Shown one piece after another: positions 1 through 7,470 of a stretch of 64,000 nucleotides of DNA. The DNA comes from Acidobacteriaceae bacterium KBS 83 (GTDB lineage: Bacteria; Acidobacteriota; Terriglobia; Terriglobales; Acidobacteriaceae): NCBI GenBank assembly GCA_000381585.1, contig KB906739.1:248001-312000 (forward strand), read 5' to 3'. Position 1 is the stretch's first letter. Each line of letters begins with the position of its first letter. Position numbers and translations under genes: made by a program. The notes beneath the pieces are model-generated. The model was not told where the DNA came from. It searched no databases and saw nothing but the letters and a program-made list of their open reading frames with translations.

Positions 1-1608
1 TATCTCATGCAGTGGACCGGGCAGAAGATCATGTACGACATGCGCTCCCAGATCTTCCGTCATCTGCAGCGCATGCACGTTGCCTTCTTCGATCGCAACC
101 CTGTCGGCCGCCTCGTCACCCGCCTCACCTCCGACGTGGACGCCCTCAACGAGATGTTCACCTCCGGCATCTTCGAAATCTTCGGGAATATATTCATCCT
201 GCTCGGCATCGTCTTCGTGATGCTGCGCATGAACTGGTGGCTCGCCCTCATCGCCTTCTCGGTCCTGCCGGTCATCATCTTCGTTACCCGCATCTTCCGT
301 AAAAGTGTCCGTGACTCCTACCGTCGGATCCGCTCCGCGATCGCGCGCATCAACGCCTTCACGCAGGAACACGTCACCGGCATGAGCGTGGTCCAGCTCT
401 TCAATCGCGAGCAGCGTGCCTACAACGACTTCGAGGCCGTCAACCGCACCCACATGCTGGCATTTAAGGACGCCATCTGGGCTTACGCGCTTTACTATCC
501 CGCGGTGGAAATACTCTCCTCCGTAGCCATCGCGCTGGTCATCTGGATCGGCGGACGCGGCGTCCTGCGCGGCACCGTCAGCATCGGCATCCTGGTCGCC
601 TTCATCCAATATTCGTTGCGCTTCTTCCGCCCCATCCAGGAGCTTTCGGACAAATACAACATCCTGCAGGCCGCCATGGCCGCCAGCGAGCGCGTCTTCA
701 AGCTCCTCGACACACCCACCGAAGTCACCGCACCCGCCGGTCCCCTGCCCAGCCCGCGCGCCGGCCGCATCGAGTTCCGCAACGTCTGGTTCACCTACGA
801 GCGCCTCACTCCGGAACAACTCTCGACCATCGCCGCCGCGTCACCTGAAGACCTCGAAGCCATCGGCGTCGAGTGGGTCCTCCGTGGAGTCTCCTTCACC
901 ATCGAGCCCAATGAGACCGCCGCCATCGTCGGCCACACGGGCGCCGGCAAGACCACCATCATCTCGCTCATGATGCGCTTCTACGATGTGCAGCGCGGTC
1001 AGGTGCTCATTGATGGCATCGACGTGCGAGACCACGAGCTCACCGCTCTCCGCCAGCACTTTGGCGTCGTCCTGCAGGATCCGTTCTTATTCACCGGCAC
1101 CATCGCCGAGAACATCCGCCTGGGGACGAAATCGATCTCAGATGCCGACATGGAGCGCGCCGCCGAGGAAGTCAATGTGCTCGACTTCATCCGAACTCTG
1201 CCGCATGGCTTCAACGAGCCCCTGCGCGAGCGAGGCGCCGGCCTCTCCACCGGCCAGAAGCAGCTCATCAACTTCGCCCGCGCTCTTGCCCATCGTCCCC
1301 GCATCCTCATCCTCGATGAGGCCACGTCCTCGGTCGACACCGATACCGAGATGCGCGTCCGCACCGCACTCGACCGCATGATCACCGGCCGCACCTCGGT
1401 CGTCATCGCGCACCGCCTCTCCACCGTGCAGCGCGCCGACGCCATCCTTGTCATGCACAAAGGCCAGCTCCGCGAGCACGGCCCGCACCAGCAGCTCCTC
1501 GCGCACCGCGGCATCTACTGGAAGCTCTACCGCCTCCAGTACAAGGACCAGGAACTCGAGACCGCCTCCGGTATCGCCACCACTCCGCTTGCGCTCGGCA
1601 CCGACTGA
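1..1608 (+). CDS. ABC exporter, fused permease/ATPase (5' end outside window)
   Basis: The frame is open from the first base, so the start lies upstream of the window and about 535 codons are visible. It is a type IV (MsbA/lipid A or multidrug-type) half-transporter of the inner membrane. The remaining permease domain (about residues 1-240) keeps the coupling-loop motif FFDRNPVGRLVTRLTSDVD. The ATPase domain follows, with Walker A GHTGAGKTT, Q-loop VVLQDPF, signature GLSTGQKQL (LSTGQ instead of LSGGQ), Walker B ILILDEATS and H-loop VIAHRLS. Oddity: about 24 residues (around 260-285, RLTPEQLSTI to GVEW) are inserted between the A-loop Tyr and the first strand of the ATPase. The substrate cannot be told from sequence. 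It may pair with another half-transporter upstream of the window. Confidence 0.93.
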   Translation, partial: YLMQWTGQKIMYDMRSQIFRHLQRMHVAFFDRNPVGRLVTRLTSDVDALNEMFTSGIFEIFGNIFILLGIVFVMLRMNWWLALIAFSVLPVIIFVTRIFRKSVRDSYRRIRSAIARINAFTQEHVTGMSVVQLFNREQRAYNDFEAVNRTHMLAFKDAIWAYALYYPAVEILSSVAIALVIWIGGRGVLRGTVSIGILVAFIQYSLRFFRPIQELSDKYNILQAAMAASERVFKLLDTPTEVTAPAGPLPSPRAGRIEFRNVWFTYERLTPEQLSTIAAASPEDLEAIGVEWVLRGVSFTIEPNETAAIVGHTGAGKTTIISLMMRFYDVQRGQVLIDGIDVRDHELTALRQHFGVVLQDPFLFTGTIAENIRLGTKSISDADMERAAEEVNVLDFIRTLPHGFNEPLRERGAGLSTGQKQLINFARALAHRPRILILDEATSSVDTDTEMRVRTALDRMITGRTSVVIAHRLSTVQRADAILVMHKGQLREHGPHQQLLAHRGIYWKLYRLQYKDQELETASGIATTPLALGTD

Positions 1609-1736
1609 CTCTCCTGTCCGGCCTGCGACACCGTCCGGCGGGACCAATCGCCCGCATCAAGCATCAAAGGAATGCGTTAACGGCTGCCCGGCTGTCGGGA
1701 TACCGTTGACGCGGCACTCAAGAAAGGGACACTGCC

Positions 1737-2168
<432 letters not shown>

Positions 2169-2199
2169 TCGCGGACAAGGGCCATCCGCCGCACTGGAA

Positions 2200-2246
2200 A
2201 CAAACAAAAAGTGCCTCGCTCGCAATGGTCTGCTTACGCGAGGCAC
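2200..2246 (-). terminator. Rho-independent terminator of the arsR-SRPBCC operon
   Basis: A perfect 9-bp stem (2211-2219 with 2238-2246, arm GTGCCTCGC). On the minus strand it is followed by a T-rich run (TTTTTGTTTGTTT). It lies 30 bp past the stop of the SRPBCC gene. The plus strand has no T-run after the stem, so it points to the minus-strand operon and not to trxC. Confidence 0.8.
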
Positions 2247-2276
2247 CGATTGACTACTTCGCGGCTCAACCAAAAG

Positions 2277-2666
2277 TCAGATCATGCCTTCCAGCCGGAG
2301 ATAGCTCGCTTCCATTCCATGTTCCATTCCGGTCGCAAGCATTGCGGTGCGCGTTGCAGCATCGGGCAGTGTCATTCGCATCGTCATCAACGTGCCTGTG
2401 CCGTCTGTCGGGTGTGGGATCTGGCAGGTGCATCCGCTCTCTACGTGAACGATCCTGCGGTAAGGCTCAAGTTCCAGATATTCGCCCCCGCCTGGTCTGG
2501 CCTCGTTGATGCAGCCCGGCATCGTCCAGCCTTCGGGGCCGAGCAACCACTTCTGGACTAACTTCGCATCCGTGTGCGCGCGGTACACGGCCTCCGGAGA
2601 GGCAGCGAAGCGCCTTGCCACCACCATGTGTGTATCGCCTTCCGTCTTCAGCGTCATCCTGCTCAT
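2277..2666 (-). CDS. SRPBCC (AHSA1-like) domain protein, compact form
   Basis: 129 residues of the START/Bet v1-like fold, activator-of-Hsp90-ATPase-homologue type. Family hallmarks are the N-terminal RRFAASPEAVYRAHTD helix, KWLLGPEGW, and the C-terminal TGMEHGMEASYLRLEGMI. Its start overlaps the stop of the upstream ArsR gene (ATGA), a standard ArsR-SRPBCC pair. Such proteins probably bind a hydrophobic ligand, and the ligand is usually unknown. Oddity: from memory of the family, roughly 15 residues between the Gly-rich turn (RPGGG) and the strand RRIVHVE are missing compared with usual homologues of about 145-160 residues, so one beta-hairpin is shortened in frame. Confidence 0.88.
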   Translation of the reverse strand: MSRMTLKTEGDTHMVVARRFAASPEAVYRAHTDAKLVQKWLLGPEGWTMPGCINEARPGGGEYLELEPYRRIVHVESGCTCQIPHPTDGTGTLMTMRMTLPDAATRTAMLATGMEHGMEASYLRLEGMI

Positions 2667-3010
2667 CGCGTTTCACCTTTCTTCTGTGGTTCCATAGCGG
2701 CCAGAATCTGGTCCAGCCGGTCGTAGTTCTTCTCCAGCGCTCGTCGCAGCATCCCGAGCCATTGGTCCATTGCTTCAATGCCGCCTTTCGCGAGACGGCG
2801 GGGACGCTTCGTGCCATCGACCCGGCGAACAATGAGTCCCGCATCCTCGAGCACCTTGAGGTGTTGGGAAATCGCCGGCTGCGTCATCTCAAAAGGCTCC
2901 GCGAGTTCCATCACCGTCGCTTCACCGCTGGCGAGACGGGCTAGAATCGCCCGGCGTGTCGGGTCGCCCAATGCGGAGAAGGCGGCATCCAGGTCCAGCC
3001 GTACATTCAT
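2663..3010 (-). CDS. ArsR-family transcriptional regulator
   Basis: 115 residues, a small winged-helix repressor. The helix-turn-helix reads EMTQPAISQHLKVLEDAGL, preceded by FSALGDPTRRAILARL, typical of the SRPBCC-linked ArsR subgroup. No cysteine metal site is visible, so a metal sensor is unlikely. I chose the ATG at 3010. A TTG 36 bp upstream is in frame, but it is part of a TTGACA promoter box, so it is probably not translated. Co-transcribed and coupled with the SRPBCC gene (4-bp overlap). Probably autoregulatory (see operator). Confidence 0.92.
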   Translation of the reverse strand: MNVRLDLDAAFSALGDPTRRAILARLASGEATVMELAEPFEMTQPAISQHLKVLEDAGLIVRRVDGTKRPRRLAKGGIEAMDQWLGMLRRALEKNYDRLDQILAAMEPQKKGETR

Positions 3011-3046
3011 AAGTAAACATTTATATAAGTAATTTACTATTGTCAA
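3009..3046 (-). promoter_or_regulatory. Promoter and candidate ArsR operator
   Basis: On the minus strand a perfect -35 box TTGACA (3041-3046) is followed after 15 nt by TATAAA (3020-3025). This leaves a leader of only about 5-8 nt before the ATG at 3010. The same interval holds a perfect direct repeat, ATAAGTAA, at 3009-3016 and 3025-3032 on the plus strand, 16 bp apart and covering the -10 box. Binding there would block transcription. The promoter is seen; ArsR binding is inferred. Confidence 0.6.
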
Positions 3047-3160
3047 CTACAAACAACGCCACACATGGATCCATGGAGCCATAAAACGGCACGACCGACT
3101 GCGGAGTGTTGCGTGGATCCCCTTGCGATTTCAGAGTTTGTACGTGGGGCACATCGTCTA

Positions 3161-3198
3161 CCCGCAAAAGAAAATGGCGCTCCTTCGGGCGGAGCGCC
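3161..3198 (-). terminator. Candidate terminator hairpin
   Basis: A perfect 8-bp GC-rich stem, GGCGCTCC/GGAGCGCC (3176-3183 and 3191-3198), with a 7-nt loop. On the minus strand it is followed by ATTTTCTTTTG. No gene sits directly upstream on that strand; the nearest is the ABC exporter ending at 3695. Confidence 0.4.
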
Positions 3199-3423
3199 GA
3201 TGCATTTCCAGGAGACGTCAACTTACATCACGCATCATGCCCCAACTGGCGCCCAATTACAAGAACGATTTTGTAGAGCATTTATGAATTTCTCAGCAAT
3301 GGCGTCCTACCTATTGCCTAAGCAATAACGATTTTTCTAGTCAAACGATTTTACTGGCCATGTGGAGGACCCTCGCGGCCAATTCCTGAATCGGAACCGC
3401 TGCTCTTCACACTAGCCGAGCTC

Positions 3424-3514
3424 TTGCCATTTTTCTCCCATCCGGTTGCTACACTAAAAAGAGAGGGCAAAAAGTCCGCTCCAGCAAGCCACGGCCGGTG
3501 CCGTGGCTTTTTCT
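3424..3514 (+). ncRNA. Candidate small RNA (promoter plus terminator, about 50 nt)
   Basis: An extended -10 box (TGCTACACT, 3447-3455) with a possible TTGCCA at 3424-3429 (20-nt spacer) would start a transcript near 3462. A perfect 10-bp stem with a CGGT loop (3486-3495, 3500-3509), followed by a T-run, would end it near 3514. No gene lies between promoter and terminator. The structure is seen; expression is inferred. Confidence 0.35.
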
Positions 3515-3560
3515 GTGTCTAAGGGAAGAAGATGGGGAGGGAGAAAAATTCAATTAGCCA

Positions 3561-3618
3561 GCTAAGTCCTTTGTTTGGACATTTTTGGCGCTAAGTCTTT
3601 TGGAATGAAATTTTTGCG
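3561..3618. repeat. Two-copy 29-bp tandem repeat
   Basis: Units at 3561-3589 and 3590-3618 share GCTAAGTC at the front and ATTTTTG near the end, with an AT-rich divergent middle. It is intergenic, upstream of nothing on the plus strand and downstream of the ABC exporter stop on the minus strand. Function unknown. Confidence 0.5.
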
Positions 3619-3694
3619 TACGGTATTGATCGTATCACCCTGCATCGAAAGGAGTTATACGGTGGCCCTCCTGTACCGGAGGGGGGAGGGTAGA

Positions 3695-5581
3695 TTACCC
3701 GATCGGCTCCATCACCGTATCTCCCTCGCCCGGCGCCAGGAATCGGTTCGCATCCAGTCCATGCTGGCGTGTGTACAGGTCGTAGTACCGGCCGCCCAGC
3801 GCAAACAGCGTCTCGTGCGTTCCGTGCTCTACGATTTGTCCGCCCTCCACCACCAGGATCTGGTCGGCGCGGCGGATGGTGGAGAGCCGATGCGCAATCA
3901 CAAACGTCGTCCGCCCCTGCATCAGGAAGCTCAGGCCATGCTGAATCATCGCTTCGCTTTCTGAATCAAGCGACGAAGTCGCCTCGTCCAGGATCAAAAT
4001 GCGCGGTTCGGCCAGGATCGCCCTCGCAATCGACAGCCGCTGCCGCTGACCGCCCGAGAGCTTCACCCCGCGCTCACCCACGATCGTCTCGTAGCCATCC
4101 GGGAAGCGCTCGGCGAACTCATCCACCCGCGCAATCGCGCATGCGTTCAGGAACTGCTCCTCGGTCGCATCCGGACGCGAGAACATCACGTTCTCCCGGA
4201 TAGAGCCGTCGAACAGGAAGGACTCCTGCAGCACCACACCAAGCTGGCTGCGATAGTTGTCCAGCCTCACCGTCGAGAGGTCGACGCCGTCCACCAGGAT
4301 CGTTCCTGAATCCGGTGCATGGAAGGCGCAGATCAGGCTAATGATCGTGGACTTCCCCGACCCCGACGATCCGACCAGCGCGGTCACTGTCCCCGGCTCG
4401 GCATGGAACGAGATGCCGTGCAGCACCGGCTTGTCCGGTTCGTACGCGAAACGGACCTCGTTGAAGCGCACATCGCCCGTCACCGGCGGTAGGTCCATGA
4501 CGCGCCCGGGCTCGTCATACTCCTGCTGTTCACCCAGTATTTCCGCGGTGCGGTCGAGGCCAGCAATCGCCTCCGTCAGTTGGGTGCCGACGTTCACGAC
4601 CTGAAAGATAGGAGCAACCATGAATGCCAGGAACATCGTGTACTCGACATAACCGCCCGTCGTGATCTTGTTGGCAAGCGCCTCCCGGCCGCCGAGGAAC
4701 ATCACCAGCGAGCCCATCAACCCCACCACGACTGTCGACGCCATCGCGAGCGCAGAAGTCATGGTCATCGACTTCATCACGTTATCCAGCAGCCGCTGCA
4801 CTCCGCCGGAGAAGACCCCCGCCTCCCGTGCCTCCGCATGGTAGCCCTTCACCACCCGGACTCCCCCCAGCGACTCCGTAAGGCGTCCGGTCACCTCGGC
4901 GTTGATCTTGCCGCGCTCACGGAAGATCGGCCGCATCACGCGCAGCGTCTTCTGCAGCACGGTGGCAAATATCAGGATGACGAAGAAAATGATCAGCGTA
5001 ATGATGGCACTGATCTTCATCAGCACCGCAAACGCGATTAGCGCGGTGATGATGCCGCCGACAAAGTCCACCAGTCCGGTGCCGATCAGGTTGCGCACGC
5101 CTTCAACGTCGGTCATGATGCGCGACACCAGGTTGCCCGTGCGATTCGCGTCGTAGAAGCTGACTGAGAGCCTTCCTATGTGCGCTTGCACCTGGCGGCG
5201 CAGGTCGGCGATCATGCGCTGCGCGGCCTTGGACAGTAGCTGCGTCAGCGCGAACGATGTGGATGCCTGGATGATGGTGGCGGTCAGCACGAAGCCGATA
5301 ATGGGTAGGAGCAACTGCCCGTTGCGCCTCGACAGCACGCCGTCGACAAAGGGCTTGGAGGAGTACGGCAGCACCAGGCCGCAGAAGCGATTGATGACCA
5401 TCAGCACGAAGCCGAGCGCCAGCAACCACCGTCGCGGACGGATCAGCCGCCAGACGTGGGGCCATACCTTGGTCAGCTTTGGCTTGGCGGGCTGGCTGGT
5501 GTCCCCGGCTCGGATCGCGCCGCGCGCCGAAGTGGTGCGTTCCGCCTTGGTCGAAAGGTTGTGGGGCCGCATGCTCTGCAT
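3695..5581 (-). CDS. ABC exporter, fused permease/ATPase (MsbA-like)
   Basis: A complete 628-residue half-transporter of the inner membrane. A basic 40-residue N-terminus leads into six predicted membrane segments (about residues 50-340), with coupling motif SFYDANRTGNLVSRIMTDVE. The ATPase domain has A-loop FAYEPDKP, Walker A GSSGSGKST, Q-loop VVLQESFLFDG, canonical signature LSGGQRQRLSIARAIL, Walker B ILILDEATSSLD and switch His in FVIAHRLSTI. All catalytic residues are present, so it probably works as a homodimer exporting lipid or drug. It is the last gene of a minus-strand run that starts at 10155, with only 12 bp separating it from the small membrane protein. Confidence 0.95.
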   Translation of the reverse strand: MQSMRPHNLSTKAERTTSARGAIRAGDTSQPAKPKLTKVWPHVWRLIRPRRWLLALGFVLMVINRFCGLVLPYSSKPFVDGVLSRRNGQLLLPIIGFVLTATIIQASTSFALTQLLSKAAQRMIADLRRQVQAHIGRLSVSFYDANRTGNLVSRIMTDVEGVRNLIGTGLVDFVGGIITALIAFAVLMKISAIITLIIFFVILIFATVLQKTLRVMRPIFRERGKINAEVTGRLTESLGGVRVVKGYHAEAREAGVFSGGVQRLLDNVMKSMTMTSALAMASTVVVGLMGSLVMFLGGREALANKITTGGYVEYTMFLAFMVAPIFQVVNVGTQLTEAIAGLDRTAEILGEQQEYDEPGRVMDLPPVTGDVRFNEVRFAYEPDKPVLHGISFHAEPGTVTALVGSSGSGKSTIISLICAFHAPDSGTILVDGVDLSTVRLDNYRSQLGVVLQESFLFDGSIRENVMFSRPDATEEQFLNACAIARVDEFAERFPDGYETIVGERGVKLSGGQRQRLSIARAILAEPRILILDEATSSLDSESEAMIQHGLSFLMQGRTTFVIAHRLSTIRRADQILVVEGGQIVEHGTHETLFALGGRYYDLYTRQHGLDANRFLAPGEGDTVMEPIG

Positions 5582-5593
5582 GGGGTGGGCCCC

Positions 5594-6001
5594 CTAGGCC
5601 CGCGCGCGCCGCGCCGCAATAAACGAGCGCACGCACAGCAAAACAAAAATCAGGCACAGCACGCTGGTAGCCGACTGTACCTCAGCCGCCAGTTTGTGCA
5701 CCGAAAGCGTTCCCACTTCAATGTGTTCGCTCGCCGTCTCTTGATGTGTGCCGGTGAGGAATCGCATCATCGCGATCAGCCCAGGGATGGTGCCAAGGAA
5801 GCCGAGCAACGCTACGGTGACCGCGATGTGCATCGCCAGCATGCGACGCTTCACATCTTCAGTGTTGGCCAGGAGTCCGAGAATGACCAGCAGGAATCCG
5901 AGTACGACCGGAATGAGTGCGTGCCAGAAGTGTGTCTCGATGTAGCCGCACACGCCGACCAGTGCAATTAGGACTCCGAAGACCATCGCAAGCTTAGCCA
6001 T
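5594..6001 (-). CDS. Small four-helix membrane protein, unknown function
   Basis: 135 residues, no family recognised. About four hydrophobic segments can be seen: residues 3-21, 26-44, 55-77 and 108-124. The last is followed by a basic tail (RSFIAARRARA), which suggests the C-terminus is cytoplasmic. I chose the ATG at 6001 (MAKLAMVFG). The upstream in-frame extension is Arg-rich, lacks protein character and overlaps gntK. It lies between gntK (31-bp gap) and the ABC exporter (12-bp gap), so it is probably co-transcribed; a role with the exporter is possible but unproven. Confidence 0.75.
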   Translation of the reverse strand: MAKLAMVFGVLIALVGVCGYIETHFWHALIPVVLGFLLVILGLLANTEDVKRRMLAMHIAVTVALLGFLGTIPGLIAMMRFLTGTHQETASEHIEVGTLSVHKLAAEVQSATSVLCLIFVLLCVRSFIAARRARA

Positions 6002-6032
6002 ATAGATCTTCAGGATAGATGAACCGGAGCGA

Positions 6033-6539
6033 CTATGGATTCGGCTTCGCTGCGCGCAATGCGTCCATGATCTCGCTGACCACCTGATCGGGCGGAAGAT
6101 CCGCCGCAACGCGGATCGCGTTGCGCGGTGTCTCGAGTGTCGCAATCTGGCTATCAAGCAACGCCGGGCTCATATAGTGGTTCTTGCGCTCTGCCAGCCG
6201 ATGCTCCAGCACATCTCGCGGCACCTCCAGAAGGACGAAGTGCATCTCGGAGTTGGGAATGCCCGCCGACAACTTGTCGCGATACGCCTGTCGCAAGGCC
6301 GAACAGGCCAGCACACCGCTCGTGCCACTGCGATACCAGCCCCGCAGCACCTCGTGCAGGCTGGCCAGCCAGGGGGCACGATCCTCATCGGTCAGCGGGA
6401 TCCCGGCATGCATCTTGGCTCTGTTCGCCTCGGAGTGGTAGTCATCCCCCTCGGCGTACTCCCAATGCTCAGAGGCCGCCAGCTTCCTACCGATGGTCGT
6501 CTTACCACTCGCGGTCACTCCCATCAAGACCAGAATCAC
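6033..6539 (-). CDS. gntK: Gluconokinase
   Basis: 168 residues. It phosphorylates D-gluconate to 6-phosphogluconate with ATP, feeding the pentose-phosphate or Entner-Doudoroff routes. The P-loop is GVTASGKTT (residues 7-15). The family motifs EGDDYHSEANRAKM, PLTDEDRAPWL and CSALRQAYRD are intact, and length matches GntK (about 165-175). It starts with GTG, which overlaps the stop of the SCO-family gene (GTGA). The overlap means translational coupling to the copper genes; no functional link is obvious. Confidence 0.95.
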   Translation of the reverse strand: MILVLMGVTASGKTTIGRKLAASEHWEYAEGDDYHSEANRAKMHAGIPLTDEDRAPWLASLHEVLRGWYRSGTSGVLACSALRQAYRDKLSAGIPNSEMHFVLLEVPRDVLEHRLAERKNHYMSPALLDSQIATLETPRNAIRVAADLPPDQVVSEIMDALRAAKPNP

Positions 6540-7438
6540 CCCTTCGTCCCCCCGCCCACCTTCTTCAATTCATCCAAAACATCTTCTGGCTTCCAGTCAT
6601 TCGTGGGATACCACTGCGCGATCTTGCCATCTGGACCAATTACTGCAGTGGACAAAGAGTGCGTGATGGTATGGTTTTCCCCGGGAGTCGCGCCCACATC
6701 AAAAAACTCCAGCAGCTTCGGCAGGTCCGTTTTGGCGGGTGCAGCGAAGTCCCAGTGATCGAACTTCTCTCTCGTATAGTTCCCTGTATACGCCTCGCCG
6801 TAGCTTCGCAGTACCGCGGGCGAATCGTAGGCGGGATCGAAGCTGATGCTCAGCAGATGCGTCCGATTGTAAAGTGCAGGATCGGCCTGCAGGCTTTTGT
6901 CGATGGAGGCGAAGTTGCGGCTCATACGTGGACAATAGTCCGAAAGCGGGCATCGCGTGTAGATGAAGGTCACCAGCAGCGCTTTGCCGTGAAATTGGCT
7001 GAGGTTGATCTTCCGACCGCTCTGATTTGTAAGCCGGAAGTCTGGTACCGCATCGCCAGGTGCAGGAACATGATACTGTGCCTGCGGCTTGTAGTCCGGC
7101 TGGACTTGCGCTGTGATCACGATCTGGTCGAGCAGCGTGCCGCTATCTGCAACCAACAGCATGCCTGTCATATGATCGCCTGGATGCAGGTCCTGGAGGA
7201 TGTTCGGATCCTTTACCTTGTAAGGCATGGTCATTGCATCCATTAATCCCGGGATTGCCTCGGAGTCGACTGTGACCTCGCTGTGTGGCGGATCCGTGCC
7301 TACGATAATTCCCTTCACCGCGTACTGTTTCACCTGACCGGATTGTACGGTCGCCGTCGGCATAGAGTCGCTGTGACAACCGCCCACCGACAATATAAAC
7401 ACCCACCCGAACAGCAGACTAAGCACAACGCTTCTCAT
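6536..7438 (-). CDS. SCO1/SenC-family copper lipoprotein with N-terminal CusF-like domain
   Basis: 300 residues. A lipoprotein signal ends at Cys in LSVGGC, so it is membrane-anchored in the periplasm. Residues about 38-115 resemble the CusF/copper-binding Cu_B domain (GIIVGTDP, VDSEAIPGLMDAMTMPYKV, LHPGDHMTGMLLV). Residues about 125-295 form the thioredoxin-like SCO1 domain (VPDFRLTNQSGR, LVTFIYTRC). The usual SCO CxxxCP motif is widened here to CPLSDYCP (C-x5-C), and the third ligand His is in THSLST. SCO proteins insert copper into cytochrome oxidase or manage copper and redox in the periplasm. A good Shine-Dalgarno (GGAGG/GAGG) precedes the ATG. It lies 32 bp after the TonB receptor in the same operon. 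Confidence 0.9.
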   Translation of the reverse strand: MRSVVLSLLFGWVFILSVGGCHSDSMPTATVQSGQVKQYAVKGIIVGTDPPHSEVTVDSEAIPGLMDAMTMPYKVKDPNILQDLHPGDHMTGMLLVADSGTLLDQIVITAQVQPDYKPQAQYHVPAPGDAVPDFRLTNQSGRKINLSQFHGKALLVTFIYTRCPLSDYCPRMSRNFASIDKSLQADPALYNRTHLLSISFDPAYDSPAVLRSYGEAYTGNYTREKFDHWDFAAPAKTDLPKLLEFFDVGATPGENHTITHSLSTAVIGPDGKIAQWYPTNDWKPEDVLDELKKVGGGTKG

Positions 7439-7470
7439 CCTCAGATCCTCCCTCTGATGATGCCACTTCT

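Larger units (their letters stand above)
3047..3694. other. 648-bp non-coding region
   Basis: No convincing gene. It holds a hairpin at 3176-3198, a candidate short transcript with terminator (3424-3514), a 29-bp tandem repeat (3561-3618) and a G-rich hairpin (CCTCC/GGAGG around 3665-3680) just past the ABC exporter stop. An open frame at 3065-3328 (+) has no recognisable protein character. Confidence 0.6.

Noticed and set aside
3065-3328. An 87-codon plus-strand frame in the 648-bp gap
   Set aside because: No Shine-Dalgarno, no protein pattern, and it covers a terminator-like hairpin.
6128-7246. A 372-codon plus-strand frame over gntK and the SCO gene
   Set aside because: Crosses two well-supported genes on the other strand and has no domain or ribosome site.
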